Assembly: GCA_019418605.1 (NCBI GenBank)
Contig: DYBN01000054.1
Coordinates: forward strand, 62,001 to 126,000
DNA length: 64,000 nt
From: Sutterella sp.
GTDB taxonomy: Bacteria > Pseudomonadota > Gammaproteobacteria > Burkholderiales > Burkholderiaceae_F
Direction of reading: 5' to 3'
Shown here: positions 54,208 to 62,724 of the stretch, piece after piece
Layout of the letters: each line of letters begins with the position of its first letter
Numbering within the stretch: the stretch's first letter is position 1
Program-made: the position numbers and the translations under genes
The notes under the pieces: generated by a model
What the model was told of the DNA's origin: nothing
The model's input: the letters and a program-made list of their open reading frames with translations, nothing else
Databases searched by the model: none

Positions 54208-55947
54208 ATGGGTGATTTCAAACGAACCCTCATGTGGGTGATTCTGGTTGCAGCCTGCTTCATGTTGTGGGACAACTGGCAGGTCTACAACGGACAGCCC
54301 TCGTTCTTCGGCGGCGGCGCCACTCAGACCGCCCAAGAGCAGCCTCAGGAGGCGCAGCCCGGCGCCGACGCCGTGCCCGATGCGCCCGGCAGCGGTGCGC
54401 AGGCCCTCGCCAAAGGCATGATTCAGGCTTCCAAACCCGTTGAAGTCCAGAACGATCTCTTAAAGCTCAACATCGACGAACAGGGCGCCGTGGTGACCCG
54501 CGCCGAGCTCTTGAAGGAGCAGCAGCAGGCCGACTGGACCGATGTAGGCCTGGCCGGCCTCATTCTCGGCAACGAAAAGCCGCAGCTCAACAACATCGTG
54601 ATGCTCGACGTGACCCCGCAGCACGTCTACGTTGCGCAAAGCGGCCTCATCGGCGGAGATTTCCCCAATCACAAGTCGCCCTTCAAGTACCTCGGCACAA
54701 AGACCGAAAAGAAGCTTGACGCCGAGCAGAACAAGGAAGTCAACTTCGTGACGGCAACCTTTGAGAGCACGCAGGGTCCGGTGACGCTGCGAAAGAGCTA
54801 CGAGCTTGCCGACGGCCGCTACGCCGTGTTCGTGCGCAACGAGGTGATCAACAACGGCGAGGCTCCCATCAAGCCCTCGATCTACTACCAGATCACGCGC
54901 GACGATGCCAAGCCCGAAGGCGAGAGCTCCTTTTACTACACGTACACGGGGCCGGCCATCTACACCGAAGAAAACAAGTTCCAGAAGATTGCCTTCGACG
55001 ACATCGGCGATCAGCCCGATCACGTCACCAAGGCCGACAACGGCTGGGTGGCGATGGTGCAGCACTACTTCATCACGGCCTGGACCGACATCAAGGGCGA
55101 CGATTCAAAGCGCGAGCGAGAGTTCTACACCACGAAGCTCGACAAGAACCTCTATGCCGTGGGCTCCATTCAGCGCCTGGGCACGATCGAGCCCAAGCAG
55201 AGCCTGACGACGTCCGAGCTTCTCTACATCGGCCCGCAGGATCAGCAGCGTCTGCAGTATCTTGCCGACGGCCTTGAACTCGTGGTCGACTACGGGTGGC
55301 TTACGTTCCTTGCCAAGCCGATTTACTCCGTGCTGTATTTCCTCTACGGCCTCGTGGGCAACTGGGGCTGGTCGATTGTGCTTTTGACCTGCCTGGTGAA
55401 GGCCATCCTCTATCCGATTTCGGCCGCAGGCTACAAGTCCATGGCCCGCATGAAGGAAGTGACGCCCCGCATGAAGGCGCTGCAGGAGCAGTACGGCAGC
55501 GACAAGCAGCGCTATCAGCAGGCGGTGATGGAGCTCTACCGCAAGGAAAAGATCAACCCGGTGGGCGGATGCTTCCCGATTCTGCTGCAGATCCCCGTGT
55601 TCCTTGCCCTGTACTGGGTGCTGCTTGCCAGCGTCGAGCTGCGCGGCTCGGCCTGGATCGGCTGGGTGACCGACCTTGCCATGCCTGATCCCTGGTTCAT
55701 TTTGCCGGCCATCATGATGGCGACGATGTTCCTGCAGATCAAGCTCAACCCGAAGCCCACCGACGCCATGCAGGCGCGCATGATGGTCATGATGCCGCTC
55801 ATCTTCGGCGTGATGTTCTTCTTCTTTGCTTCCGGCCTGGTGCTGTACTGGCTCACGAACAACGTTCTCTCCATCCTGCAGCAGTGGTGGGTTAACAAGA
55901 AGATTGCCGAAGAGCGTCAAAAGCGTCTTCAGGCAGCCAACCGCTAG
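54208..55947 (+). CDS. yidC: Membrane protein insertase YidC
   Basis: 579 residues. N-terminal membrane anchor (TLMWVILVAACFMLWDNWQVYNG), a large periplasmic beta domain (about 60-340), then five conserved C-terminal helices starting at LTFLAKPIYSVLYFLYGLVGNWGWSIVLLT. The cytoplasmic coiled loop MARMKEVTPRMKALQEQYGSDK is typical of Gram-negative YidC, which inserts proteins alone and with SecYEG. AGGA precedes the ATG; a strong terminator follows. Confidence 0.95.
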   Translation: MGDFKRTLMWVILVAACFMLWDNWQVYNGQPSFFGGGATQTAQEQPQEAQPGADAVPDAPGSGAQALAKGMIQASKPVEVQNDLLKLNIDEQGAVVTRAELLKEQQQADWTDVGLAGLILGNEKPQLNNIVMLDVTPQHVYVAQSGLIGGDFPNHKSPFKYLGTKTEKKLDAEQNKEVNFVTATFESTQGPVTLRKSYELADGRYAVFVRNEVINNGEAPIKPSIYYQITRDDAKPEGESSFYYTYTGPAIYTEENKFQKIAFDDIGDQPDHVTKADNGWVAMVQHYFITAWTDIKGDDSKREREFYTTKLDKNLYAVGSIQRLGTIEPKQSLTTSELLYIGPQDQQRLQYLADGLELVVDYGWLTFLAKPIYSVLYFLYGLVGNWGWSIVLLTCLVKAILYPISAAGYKSMARMKEVTPRMKALQEQYGSDKQRYQQAVMELYRKEKINPVGGCFPILLQIPVFLALYWVLLASVELRGSAWIGWVTDLAMPDPWFILPAIMMATMFLQIKLNPKPTDAMQARMMVMMPLIFGVMFFFFASGLVLYWLTNNVLSILQQWWVNKKIAEERQKRLQAANR

Positions 55948-56001
55948 AAAGCCTCTCCTTTGCGCGCGCCTTAAAGTTTGGGCGCGCGCTCAACAAAAAG
56001 A

Positions 56002-56037
56002 GCCGTGCCGGAGGACATCTTCCGGACACGGCCTTTT
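56002..56037 (+). terminator. Intrinsic terminator after yidC
   Basis: GCCGTGCCGGA (56002-56012) pairs with TCCGGACACGGC (56021-56032) with one bulge, followed by CTTTTTGTT. It lies 55 bases past the yidC stop. Confidence 0.8.
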
Positions 56038-56145
56038 TGTTGCCGCAGGCTTCTTCGGCAAGGCGGGCAAGCGCGGTCGTGCCGATGCCTTTGCCGCAAT
56101 TTGCGGGGCGGTAAGATTGATCGATGAGGTAGTAAGCGCTTTGTT

Positions 56146-56457
56146 TTACTGCCTGGAGCGTGCGGCAAACTTGTGCGCCGCCAACAGCAGGGGCCAGAGC
56201 CAGGCGCTTAAAAACCAAAGCGCAATCTGCGGGACGCTCATGGGCTTTCCCTGCGCGTCCTTGGTTAGAAGAAAGATCGTGATGGCGCCGACAACCGCCC
56301 ACAACAGAAGGCCGCCGTAGATGAGCACGCGCATGTTGTAAGTGTCGCCGAAAAAGGCGGCGAGAAAGGCCGCCGCCGGCACGGACGTGACGACGGCAAG
56401 GCAGGCGCCCAATAGTGCGGCTCCAAAGTACTGATTCTTTTTTGTCGGAAGGCTCAT
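56146..56457 (-). CDS. Small hypothetical membrane protein (103 aa)
   Basis: Not recognised. Three hydrophobic segments are clear (about 12-35, 42-64, 75-92), the middle two separated by a short loop; the C-terminus is basic (AAHKFAARSRQ). No strong ribosome site precedes the ATG at 56457, and the gene is alone on the minus strand between yidC and mnmE. Regular alternation of hydrophobic helices and codon composition make it a plausible real gene. Confidence 0.5.
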   Translation of the reverse strand: MSLPTKKNQYFGAALLGACLAVVTSVPAAAFLAAFFGDTYNMRVLIYGGLLLWAVVGAITIFLLTKDAQGKPMSVPQIALWFLSAWLWPLLLAAHKFAARSRQ

Positions 56458-56535
56458 AAGGATTGAGAAGTTTGATGGAAAGCAACTCCGTCAATCTTAC
56501 CCCGGCTGTTGATTTTGCTGAAAATAATTAAAAAA

Positions 56536-56551
56536 GTTTGATTTATCAATC
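56536..56551. promoter_or_regulatory. Near-palindrome GTTTGATTTATCAATC before mnmE
   Basis: A near-perfect dyad 20 bases before the mnmE ATG. The same motif, perfect, lies before parA at 62928-62943, and the flanks agree too: AAAAAA on the left and ATAA or TATAA on the right. It could be an operator or a shared promoter element. Confidence 0.5.
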
Positions 56552-56571
56552 ATAAAGTTTTGGACATCACA

Positions 56572-57948
56572 ATGCACTCGGAAAAAGAACCGATCATTGC
56601 CAGAGCAAGCGCAGCCGGGCGCGGCGGCATCGGCATTATTCGCCTCTCCGGAACGCAGAATTCCATGCTGTTCATGCTGGGAGCTCTTTTCCCGGACAAG
56701 AAAATCAAGCCGCGGCATGCACACCTCTTTTCAGTCAAGGACGCCAAAGGTGAGCTCATCGATCAGGCGATCGTTCTTTTCTTTCCCTCCCCCGCTTCTT
56801 ACACGGGCGAGGCGGTTGTGGAAATTCAGGCGCACGGCGGCCCTGCCGTCATGCAGATGATTGAGGCGCGCGCGCTTGAAGTGGGCGCAGCCGTTGGGCT
56901 GCGGCAGGCGCAGCCCGGAGAATTCTCCGAGCGTGCATTTTTAAACGGCCGCATGGATCTTGCACAGGCCGAGGCGGTGGCAGATCTGATTGAAGCTTCA
57001 AGTCAGGCTGCGGCGCGCGCCGCGGCGCGCTCCCTGCAGGGGGCTTTTTCCACTGAAGTCAACCGCATCAATCAGGATCTTGTGGAGCTGCGCGCCTACA
57101 TCGAGGCCACGATTGACTTTCCCGAGGAAGAAATCGACTTTATTGCCGACGGCCATGTCAATGAACGCGTTGAGGTGATTGCCGGGGAACTCGAAACGCT
57201 GTCGCGCAATGCCATGCGCGGCAAGGTTTTGCGCGACGGCCTGACGGTTGTTCTGGTGGGGTCGCCCAATGTCGGCAAGAGCTCCCTGATGAATTGTCTG
57301 GCCCGTGAAGAGGTGGCGATTGTCACCGATATTGCCGGCACCACGCGAGACAAAATCGCCCACACCATCAACCTGGACGGATTTTCCGTGAACTTGATTG
57401 ATACGGCGGGCGTCAGACATACACAGGACACGGTTGAGCAAATCGGCATTGAGCGGACACTGAAAGCCGTGGAGGACGCCGACGTCGTCGTGCATCTCAC
57501 CAGTGCCGATCAGTCCAACAGAGATGCCGAACGCGAGGCCATGGATTTGATCCGGCCCCGACTGCGCGAAGGGGTTGTGTTTCTTCAGGTGAAAAACAAG
57601 ATGGACCTTGTCGGCCCGGCAAGCGCTGAAGAAGACGGCGAGATCATCTGCGTGTCCGCTCGAACCGGTCAAGGAATTGATCTTCTTGTGCAGAAACTCA
57701 AAACGATTGCCGGCATGGCCTCCGATACGCAGGGAGACTTTTTAGCCCGCAGCCGCCATCTGGAGTGCATTGCCCGTGCGCTCGAGCACGTCAACCTCAT
57801 CAGAGGCGGCGTTGGAAGTCGAGTCGGACTTGATATCGCAGCCGAGGAACTGCGGCTTGCCGGTCAGGCCTTGGGAGAGATTGTCGGCCAAACCCTGTCC
57901 GACGATCTTCTCGGCATTATCTTTTCCAAGTTCTGCATCGGCAAGTAG
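56572..57948 (+). CDS. mnmE: tRNA modification GTPase MnmE (TrmE)
   Basis: 458 residues. With MnmG it makes the cmnm5 group of wobble uridine 34. The N-terminal folate-binding fold starts RASAAGRGGIGIIRLSG; the G domain has GSPNVGKSSLMN (G1), DIAGTTRDKI (G2/G3) and DTAGVRHT; the family ends in FCIGK with the invariant Cys. ATG 56572 was used with GGA upstream; a TTG at 56560 is in frame but gives non-family residues. A transposase now separates it from mnmG. Confidence 0.95.
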   Translation: MHSEKEPIIARASAAGRGGIGIIRLSGTQNSMLFMLGALFPDKKIKPRHAHLFSVKDAKGELIDQAIVLFFPSPASYTGEAVVEIQAHGGPAVMQMIEARALEVGAAVGLRQAQPGEFSERAFLNGRMDLAQAEAVADLIEASSQAAARAAARSLQGAFSTEVNRINQDLVELRAYIEATIDFPEEEIDFIADGHVNERVEVIAGELETLSRNAMRGKVLRDGLTVVLVGSPNVGKSSLMNCLAREEVAIVTDIAGTTRDKIAHTINLDGFSVNLIDTAGVRHTQDTVEQIGIERTLKAVEDADVVVHLTSADQSNRDAEREAMDLIRPRLREGVVFLQVKNKMDLVGPASAEEDGEIICVSARTGQGIDLLVQKLKTIAGMASDTQGDFLARSRHLECIARALEHVNLIRGGVGSRVGLDIAAEELRLAGQALGEIVGQTLSDDLLGIIFSKFCIGK

Positions 57949-57968
57949 TCCCACTGTCTTTTCAAGCA

Positions 57969-57984
57969 TGTTTCACGTGAAACA
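57969..57984. other. parS site 1
   Basis: TGTTTCACGTGAAACA, a perfect 16-bp palindrome identical to the canonical chromosomal parS. ParB binds and spreads from it. It is 20 bases past the mnmE stop. Confidence 0.92.
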
Positions 57985-58124
57985 TTGCCTGCCGGGGTGT
58001 CGATTGATTTTCTCGACGAGAGCGTTGCGGCTCCCTTATTCTCTATACAACAAAAAGTCTTTGCGGGCGCTTCATGCATTGGAGGGCTGAAGCGTCTCAG
58101 CCCTGCTCTGCTCCAGCTCACAAG

Positions 58125-58147
58125 CTTTGCGCTTGCAAAGTCTTTTT
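58125..58147 (+). terminator. Intrinsic terminator after mnmE, overlapping the transposase stop
   Basis: CTTTGC (58125-58130), GCTT loop, GCAAAG (58135-58140), then TCTTTTT on the plus strand. The T run overlaps the transposase stop codon on the other strand, so the element ends snugly against it. Confidence 0.55.
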
Positions 58148-59717
58148 ATGCTTTGCTGACCTTTGGCCGCTCCGGCTTTCGTTTTGGTTGGGGCGGTTCT
58201 TTTTTTTCAGAGGCCGTCTTTGTCTTGTTCTTGCTTCCTTTGGGACGACCGCGCCTGCCGGGCTTGACAAGCTCTCCCACCGGAGTGGGCTTTGATTTTT
58301 CAGACAATCCCAGTTTTTCCAAGATGGCTTTGATGCTCGGCGTGGTGTGCACCCAGGCATCGTCGTCTGATTGAGCCGGTAGGGGACCGTCGACGCGGCG
58401 CCATGCGGTAGACAAGTCGTCCATCAAATCCGACCACGAGTCATTGTCGAGCAGGCCGGCCGCCTCTGCCTTGTGAAGCATTCGACAGGTGAGCGTGGCA
58501 GCAATGCAGTTGATGAACTCAGAACCGATGACGGAAAAGTCATCCTGTACGCCGCTCTCTTCCGGAGGCGCGTCGTTTTTGAAGCGCTGAAATATTCTCT
58601 CGATCTGCCGGCGGTCCTTGCAGCATCGGTAAACCACGTCGGGATCCAAGTCCTCATTGGACTCAAGGACGATCATGCCGAAGGAATTCTTCTTTGCGCG
58701 CTCCGCGACTGGAGGCTCTTTGAGCGCCTCCTCGGTGCCGGTCTTGTAAACGTAGAGAAATTGCCCGTTGTCTGCCCTCTCCTTTTTGTACAAGACGTCT
58801 ATGTTGTCTTTGAGCACTCCTTGAAACTCGAGCGTGTTGAATTTTGCAATGCGTGAGTCTTCGAGCTTGATTGGAGTGATGAACTGCAGCTGCGGCTGCG
58901 GCTGCGAGGCCAGCTCCTGAGCGAGCTGCTCGCGCGGAATCTCTTCGTCAAAAATAAGGATGCCTTTGTCGATGTCGTTGTCTTTCATGAAGGAGCGGCA
59001 GGACGCGGCGGCGTCAATGCTGTTGTCCGGGAAGACCTCTGCGCAGACGGGTTCGCGCCGCACCAGATCGTATGCGTAGATGATGGAGATGCCACGGCTG
59101 TCTTCGTCGTGCGCGTTGTAGGAAAAGGTTGAAAGGTCGTTCACGTCGACCGTGTTCTGTTTGCGCACGTTGCCAATGGCAATGCGGGGGTGAGGTTTCA
59201 TCGCACGGATTCGCCGCATATGAAATTGGCGGCGTTTGGCTCCGTCCTTGCCAAGCTGCTGAAACAAGGACGACACGGCATTGGCCGACAGAGCCAGGTC
59301 CGGGTAGTAGCGGCTGATGAAAGTGCGTCGATACTCCACGTCGATGCGGTGCATCGTGATCTTTGGTTTTAAGACGCGCACAGAGGCGATGGCCATGATT
59401 CTCTGCGCATCCTCCACTGAATAGACAGCGGACAGATCGTCGAGCAAATCGGCCGAACAGTCGCGGATGAAGGCGGCTGCTCCATAGGAGAGCATGTCAG
59501 GCTCCGCGTTGACCGCTTTGGCAACAACAGGCACGAATTGGTGATCGACAATGTGTCCGATGATCGGGCCGTTGATTGGCCGAGGATTGCCGGCGGGACC
59601 GTACTTGACGCCGATGCGCTCGCGCACGGCGTAGCGTTTCGTTTCCCTGGCGCCGGACAAAACAACGACGGTGTTCCGAGGCCGCGGAACGCTTCGAATA
59701 TCTGCGGGAATGCTCAT
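58146..59717 (-). CDS. IS4/IS1634-like transposase
   Basis: 523 residues. The C-terminal half carries YRCCKDRRQIERIFQRFKND, the Y-x(2)-R-x(2)-IE-x(2)-F-x(2)-K signature of IS4-superfamily transposases with the last catalytic Glu; IIYAYDLVRREPVCAEVFPDN and GILIFDEEI are candidate Asp regions, though DDE residues could not all be fixed by eye. The tail GRRGRPKGSKNK is AT-hook-like, followed by Lys/Pro-rich residues. No terminal inverted repeats or target duplication were found, so the element borders are open. It separates mnmE from mnmG and lies between parS sites 1 and 2. The frame is intact. Confidence 0.8.
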   Translation of the reverse strand: MSIPADIRSVPRPRNTVVVLSGARETKRYAVRERIGVKYGPAGNPRPINGPIIGHIVDHQFVPVVAKAVNAEPDMLSYGAAAFIRDCSADLLDDLSAVYSVEDAQRIMAIASVRVLKPKITMHRIDVEYRRTFISRYYPDLALSANAVSSLFQQLGKDGAKRRQFHMRRIRAMKPHPRIAIGNVRKQNTVDVNDLSTFSYNAHDEDSRGISIIYAYDLVRREPVCAEVFPDNSIDAAASCRSFMKDNDIDKGILIFDEEIPREQLAQELASQPQPQLQFITPIKLEDSRIAKFNTLEFQGVLKDNIDVLYKKERADNGQFLYVYKTGTEEALKEPPVAERAKKNSFGMIVLESNEDLDPDVVYRCCKDRRQIERIFQRFKNDAPPEESGVQDDFSVIGSEFINCIAATLTCRMLHKAEAAGLLDNDSWSDLMDDLSTAWRRVDGPLPAQSDDDAWVHTTPSIKAILEKLGLSEKSKPTPVGELVKPGRRGRPKGSKNKTKTASEKKEPPQPKRKPERPKVSKA

Positions 59718-59734
59718 ATAAACAAGTAGACGAA

Positions 59735-59765
59735 ATTAGTACTGTTATTATATATCTGTACTAAT
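59735..59765 (-). promoter_or_regulatory. Dyad-flanked promoter of the transposase
   Basis: ATTAGTAC (59735-59742) and GTACTAAT (59758-59765) are exact reverse complements that bracket a minus-strand TATAAT (59752-59747). Such an arrangement is expected if a protein, perhaps the transposase itself, represses its own promoter. 18 bases from the start codon. Confidence 0.55.
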
Positions 59766-59869
59766 ATACGTTTTGTTTGCTTGGATCAGACTCTGAAGGT
59801 TGGCTTCGATTTCGCTTTCTTGTTTATGCATGTGACCGGGAGGAATCAAGATGAACGGATTGGCAGCAA

Positions 59870-59885
59870 TGTTCCACGTGGAACA
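59870..59885. other. parS site 2
   Basis: TGTTCCACGTGGAACA, a perfect palindrome, one symmetrical change from the canonical parS. Confidence 0.88.
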
Positions 59886-60067
59886 TTACTTTTGCCTGGC
59901 TTTTAGAGCAGACAGTGCCTTGCATCAACACTGTTGATCGAGCAATTGATGCACGTGATTTTTCGGGATTTGATCTTTATGAATAGATTGCGAGAAAGAG
60001 ATCTCCGTGCAAGTTTTGGATGCATTGATTGGATATACTCTCGAAACACAAATGAAATTTGACTTGA

Positions 60068-60083
60068 TGTTCCACGTGAAACA
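60068..60083. other. parS site 3
   Basis: TGTTCCACGTGAAACA, the sequence known from Bacillus parS; one base off perfect symmetry. Confidence 0.9.
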
Positions 60084-60102
60084 TGAACGGCGCAGTGCCC
60101 GA

Positions 60103-60118
60103 TGTTTCACGTGGAACA
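60103..60118. other. parS site 4
   Basis: TGTTTCACGTGGAACA, the mirror image of site 3, 19 bases beyond it. Confidence 0.9.
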
Positions 60119-60141
60119 TTGTTTAAGTTGGTGAGTGAGTT

Positions 60142-60157
60142 TGTTCCACGTGGAACA
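60142..60157. other. parS site 5, overlapping the mnmG ribosome site
   Basis: TGTTCCACGTGGAACA ends 6 bases before the mnmG ATG at 60164. The only purine-rich Shine-Dalgarno candidate (TGGA) lies within the parS itself. Confidence 0.88.
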
Positions 60158-60163
60158 TCAGCC

Positions 60164-62071
60164 ATGAATTACCCAGATAGTTTTGATGTCATTGTCGTTG
60201 GCTGCGGGCATGCCGGTGCAGAGGCTTCGCTGGCTGCGGCAAGAATGGGAGCGAAGACTCTTCTTGTTACGCACAATGTGGAGACGATAGGTCAGTTGTC
60301 GTGCAACCCGTCCATTGGCGGCATTGGCAAGGGGCACTTGGTTAAGGAAGTGGATGCAATGGGCGGCGCGATGGGAATCGTGACCGACTATGCCGGCATT
60401 CAATTTCGAATCCTGAATAGTTCAAAAGGACCTGCCGTGCGTGCGACGCGGGCACAGATTGATAGAAATCTGTACCGCGTGGAAATGCGCCGCCGTGTGG
60501 AAACTCAACCGAATCTTTGGATCTTTCAGCAAGCCGTCGACGATCTAATTGTCAAAGGCGAGAGAGTTTGCGGCGTCGTCACAAAGACGAACATCCGCTT
60601 TTCTTCAAAAACGGTGGTGATCTGTTCCGGCACGTTCTTAAACGGCCTGGTGCACATCGGGTTGGATCATTATTCCGCCGGCCGTGCAGGAGATCCGCCT
60701 TCGATTGCTCTCGCTGAGCGCTTGATTGATCTGGGTCTGCCCAAGGGACGGCTGAAGACTGGAACGCCGGCAAGAATTGATGGCCGATCCATTGATTTTG
60801 AAAAGTGCAAAAGACAAGACGGGGATTTAAATCCCGTTCCGTCGTTTTCATTGATGGAGCCCGGCATTGAACATCCCCGTCAGGTTCCTTGCTGGATAAC
60901 GCACACCAATGAGCGCATGCACGAAATCATCCGTGCGAATCTTGATCGCTCGCCCATGTATTCCGGCATCATCGAAGGGATCGGTCCGCGCTACTGCCCG
61001 TCCATTGAGGACAAGGTACAGCGGTTTAAAGACAAGACGAGCCACCAGATATTTTTGGAGCCGGAGGGTTTGGATACGAATGAGTATTACCCGAACGGCA
61101 TTTCCACTTCGCTGCCCTTTGATGTGCAGCTGGACATGATTCATTGCATCCCCGGTTTGGAGCACGCGCATTTGCTGCGGCCGGGTTATGCAATCGAATA
61201 TGACTTCTATGATCCTCGCGAGTTAAAGCGCACGTTCGAAACAAAGAAACTCGCCAATCTTTACTTTGCCGGGCAAATCAACGGAACGACCGGTTATGAA
61301 GAAGCTGCGGCGCAAGGGCTCTTGGCGGGAATCAATGCCGCGGCACGCGCTTTGAATAAGGAAGAATGGTGCCCGCGGCGCGATGAGGCCTACATCGGCG
61401 TCATGGTTGATGACCTGACGACGCGAGGCGTGACGGAGCCCTACCGCATGTTTACTAGCCGTGCGGAATATCGATTGAGCTTGAGAGAAGACAATGCGGA
61501 TGTACGGCTCTCCGAGCTAGCACACCACCTCGGCGTTCTTCCGGAAGAGAAGTGGGAGCGTTTTCAAAGGAAAAAGGAAGCCGTTGAAAAAGAACTTCAG
61601 CGGTTGAAATCCGTCTGGGTCAATCCTTCTCTGCTCAAGGCTGGAGAGGCAAAACGTGTTTTAGGAACGGAGATTGAGCGCGAATACAACTTGTCCGCGC
61701 TTTTGTCGCGTCCCGCCGTACGGTATGAGGAGTTGATGACGCTTAAAGGTTCAGACGATCAGTTGATCAGTCAGGATCGGCTGCAAGACTCCCGCCAGAT
61801 CGAACAGGTTGAAATTGCGCTGAAGTACCAGGGTTATATCGAACGGCAAAAAGAAGAAGTTCAGAAAACTCTGGTGCACGAAAGCATGCAAATACCGGAG
61901 GATATGGACTACGACAAAGTCGTGGGGCTTTCTTTTGAGGTTCGTCAGAAGTTAAAGGCCGTGCGGCCTGAGACGCTGGGACAGGCAAGCCGAATTTCCG
62001 GCGTGACGCCAGCCGCCGTGTCTTTGTTGTTGATTCACTTAAAGCGCCTCAAATGGGGGAAGCCGGCATGA
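60164..62071 (+). CDS. mnmG: tRNA uridine-5-carboxymethylaminomethyl synthesis enzyme MnmG (GidA)
   Basis: 635 residues. FAD enzyme working with MnmE. DVIVVGCGHAGAEASLAAARMG is the FAD fold, CNPSIGGIGKGHLVKEVDAMGG and RMFTSRAEYRLSLREDNAD are family signatures, and the C-terminal SRISGVTPAAVSLLLIHL contacts MnmE. ATG 60164 is the family start; upstream in-frame codons run through parS sites. The stop overlaps the rsmG start (ATGA). Confidence 0.95.
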   Translation: MNYPDSFDVIVVGCGHAGAEASLAAARMGAKTLLVTHNVETIGQLSCNPSIGGIGKGHLVKEVDAMGGAMGIVTDYAGIQFRILNSSKGPAVRATRAQIDRNLYRVEMRRRVETQPNLWIFQQAVDDLIVKGERVCGVVTKTNIRFSSKTVVICSGTFLNGLVHIGLDHYSAGRAGDPPSIALAERLIDLGLPKGRLKTGTPARIDGRSIDFEKCKRQDGDLNPVPSFSLMEPGIEHPRQVPCWITHTNERMHEIIRANLDRSPMYSGIIEGIGPRYCPSIEDKVQRFKDKTSHQIFLEPEGLDTNEYYPNGISTSLPFDVQLDMIHCIPGLEHAHLLRPGYAIEYDFYDPRELKRTFETKKLANLYFAGQINGTTGYEEAAAQGLLAGINAAARALNKEEWCPRRDEAYIGVMVDDLTTRGVTEPYRMFTSRAEYRLSLREDNADVRLSELAHHLGVLPEEKWERFQRKKEAVEKELQRLKSVWVNPSLLKAGEAKRVLGTEIEREYNLSALLSRPAVRYEELMTLKGSDDQLISQDRLQDSRQIEQVEIALKYQGYIERQKEEVQKTLVHESMQIPEDMDYDKVVGLSFEVRQKLKAVRPETLGQASRISGVTPAAVSLLLIHLKRLKWGKPA

Positions 62072-62724
62072 TGTTCCAACCTGAAGCAATCAGAGCGCGT
62101 GTTCAGGAGCTCCTGTCAATTGAGCTTGACGAGGAAGAGGCGCGTTTGCTTTCTCGCTTTGCCGAACTGTTGCTGAAGTGGAATGCAACGTACAACCTCA
62201 CCAGCATCACATCAAGCGAAGAAGTCATTGACCTTCATTTGGTGGATTCGCTTGCTTTGGTGAAATACGCCGACAAATACTTAAACGGCGAAAAGAGCGT
62301 TCTCGACGTTGGCAGCGGCGGCGGGCTTCCAGCCATTCCCTTGGCCATCATGCGGCCGGAACTGCACATTACGATGGTCGACGCCGTTCAGAAAAAGACG
62401 ATCTTTCAGCGTCAGGCAATTGCCATGTGCCGGCTGAAAAACATTGAGGCGGTGCATGCGCGGGTGGAAACGATCAAGAATCGACAATTTGATCTGGTGA
62501 CAAGCCGTGCATTTTCCTCTTTGTCCGAGATGATCCGCCTGACGGAGCATCTGCTCGCGCCAGAAGGCCTGTGGATTGCCATGAAGGGGAAGTTTCCGGA
62601 AAAAGAAATTGAGGATTTGCCGAAAAACGTGCGCGTGCGCGAGACGATGGAGGTTAAAAATCTCAATTTCGAGCGTCATTTAATTGTCCTTGAGAAATTT
62701 TCATCGAGTATTCCATCATCTTGA
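62068..62724 (+). CDS. rsmG: 16S rRNA (guanine-527-N7)-methyltransferase
   Basis: 218 residues. SAM-binding VLDVGSGGGLPAIPLAIMRPE, then VDAVQKKTIFQRQA. RsmG methylates G527 of 16S rRNA; loss gives low-level streptomycin resistance. ATG 62068 overlaps the mnmG stop (ATGA) and has GGGGGA 7 bases upstream; an ATG at 62053 is less well placed. Confidence 0.93.
   Translation: MMFQPEAIRARVQELLSIELDEEEARLLSRFAELLLKWNATYNLTSITSSEEVIDLHLVDSLALVKYADKYLNGEKSVLDVGSGGGLPAIPLAIMRPELHITMVDAVQKKTIFQRQAIAMCRLKNIEAVHARVETIKNRQFDLVTSRAFSSLSEMIRLTEHLLAPEGLWIAMKGKFPEKEIEDLPKNVRVRETMEVKNLNFERHLIVLEKFSSSIPSS

Larger units (their letters stand above)
59718..60163. other. AT-rich parS region upstream of mnmG
   Basis: 446 bases: transposase promoter dyad at 59735-59765, then four parS sites at 59870-59885, 60068-60083, 60103-60118 and 60142-60157. 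No gene is supported between; a short open frame running into the mnmG start from 60083 just crosses parS copies. Confidence 0.7.

Noticed and set aside
55892..56494. 200-codon minus-strand frame after yidC
   Set aside because: It runs through the yidC terminator and the end of yidC; the 103-residue membrane protein in another frame of the same strand is the better call.
58085..58105. Hairpin AGGGCTG/CAGCCCT as a transposon end
   Set aside because: No matching inverted copy was found on the right side of the transposase, so it cannot be called a terminal repeat.
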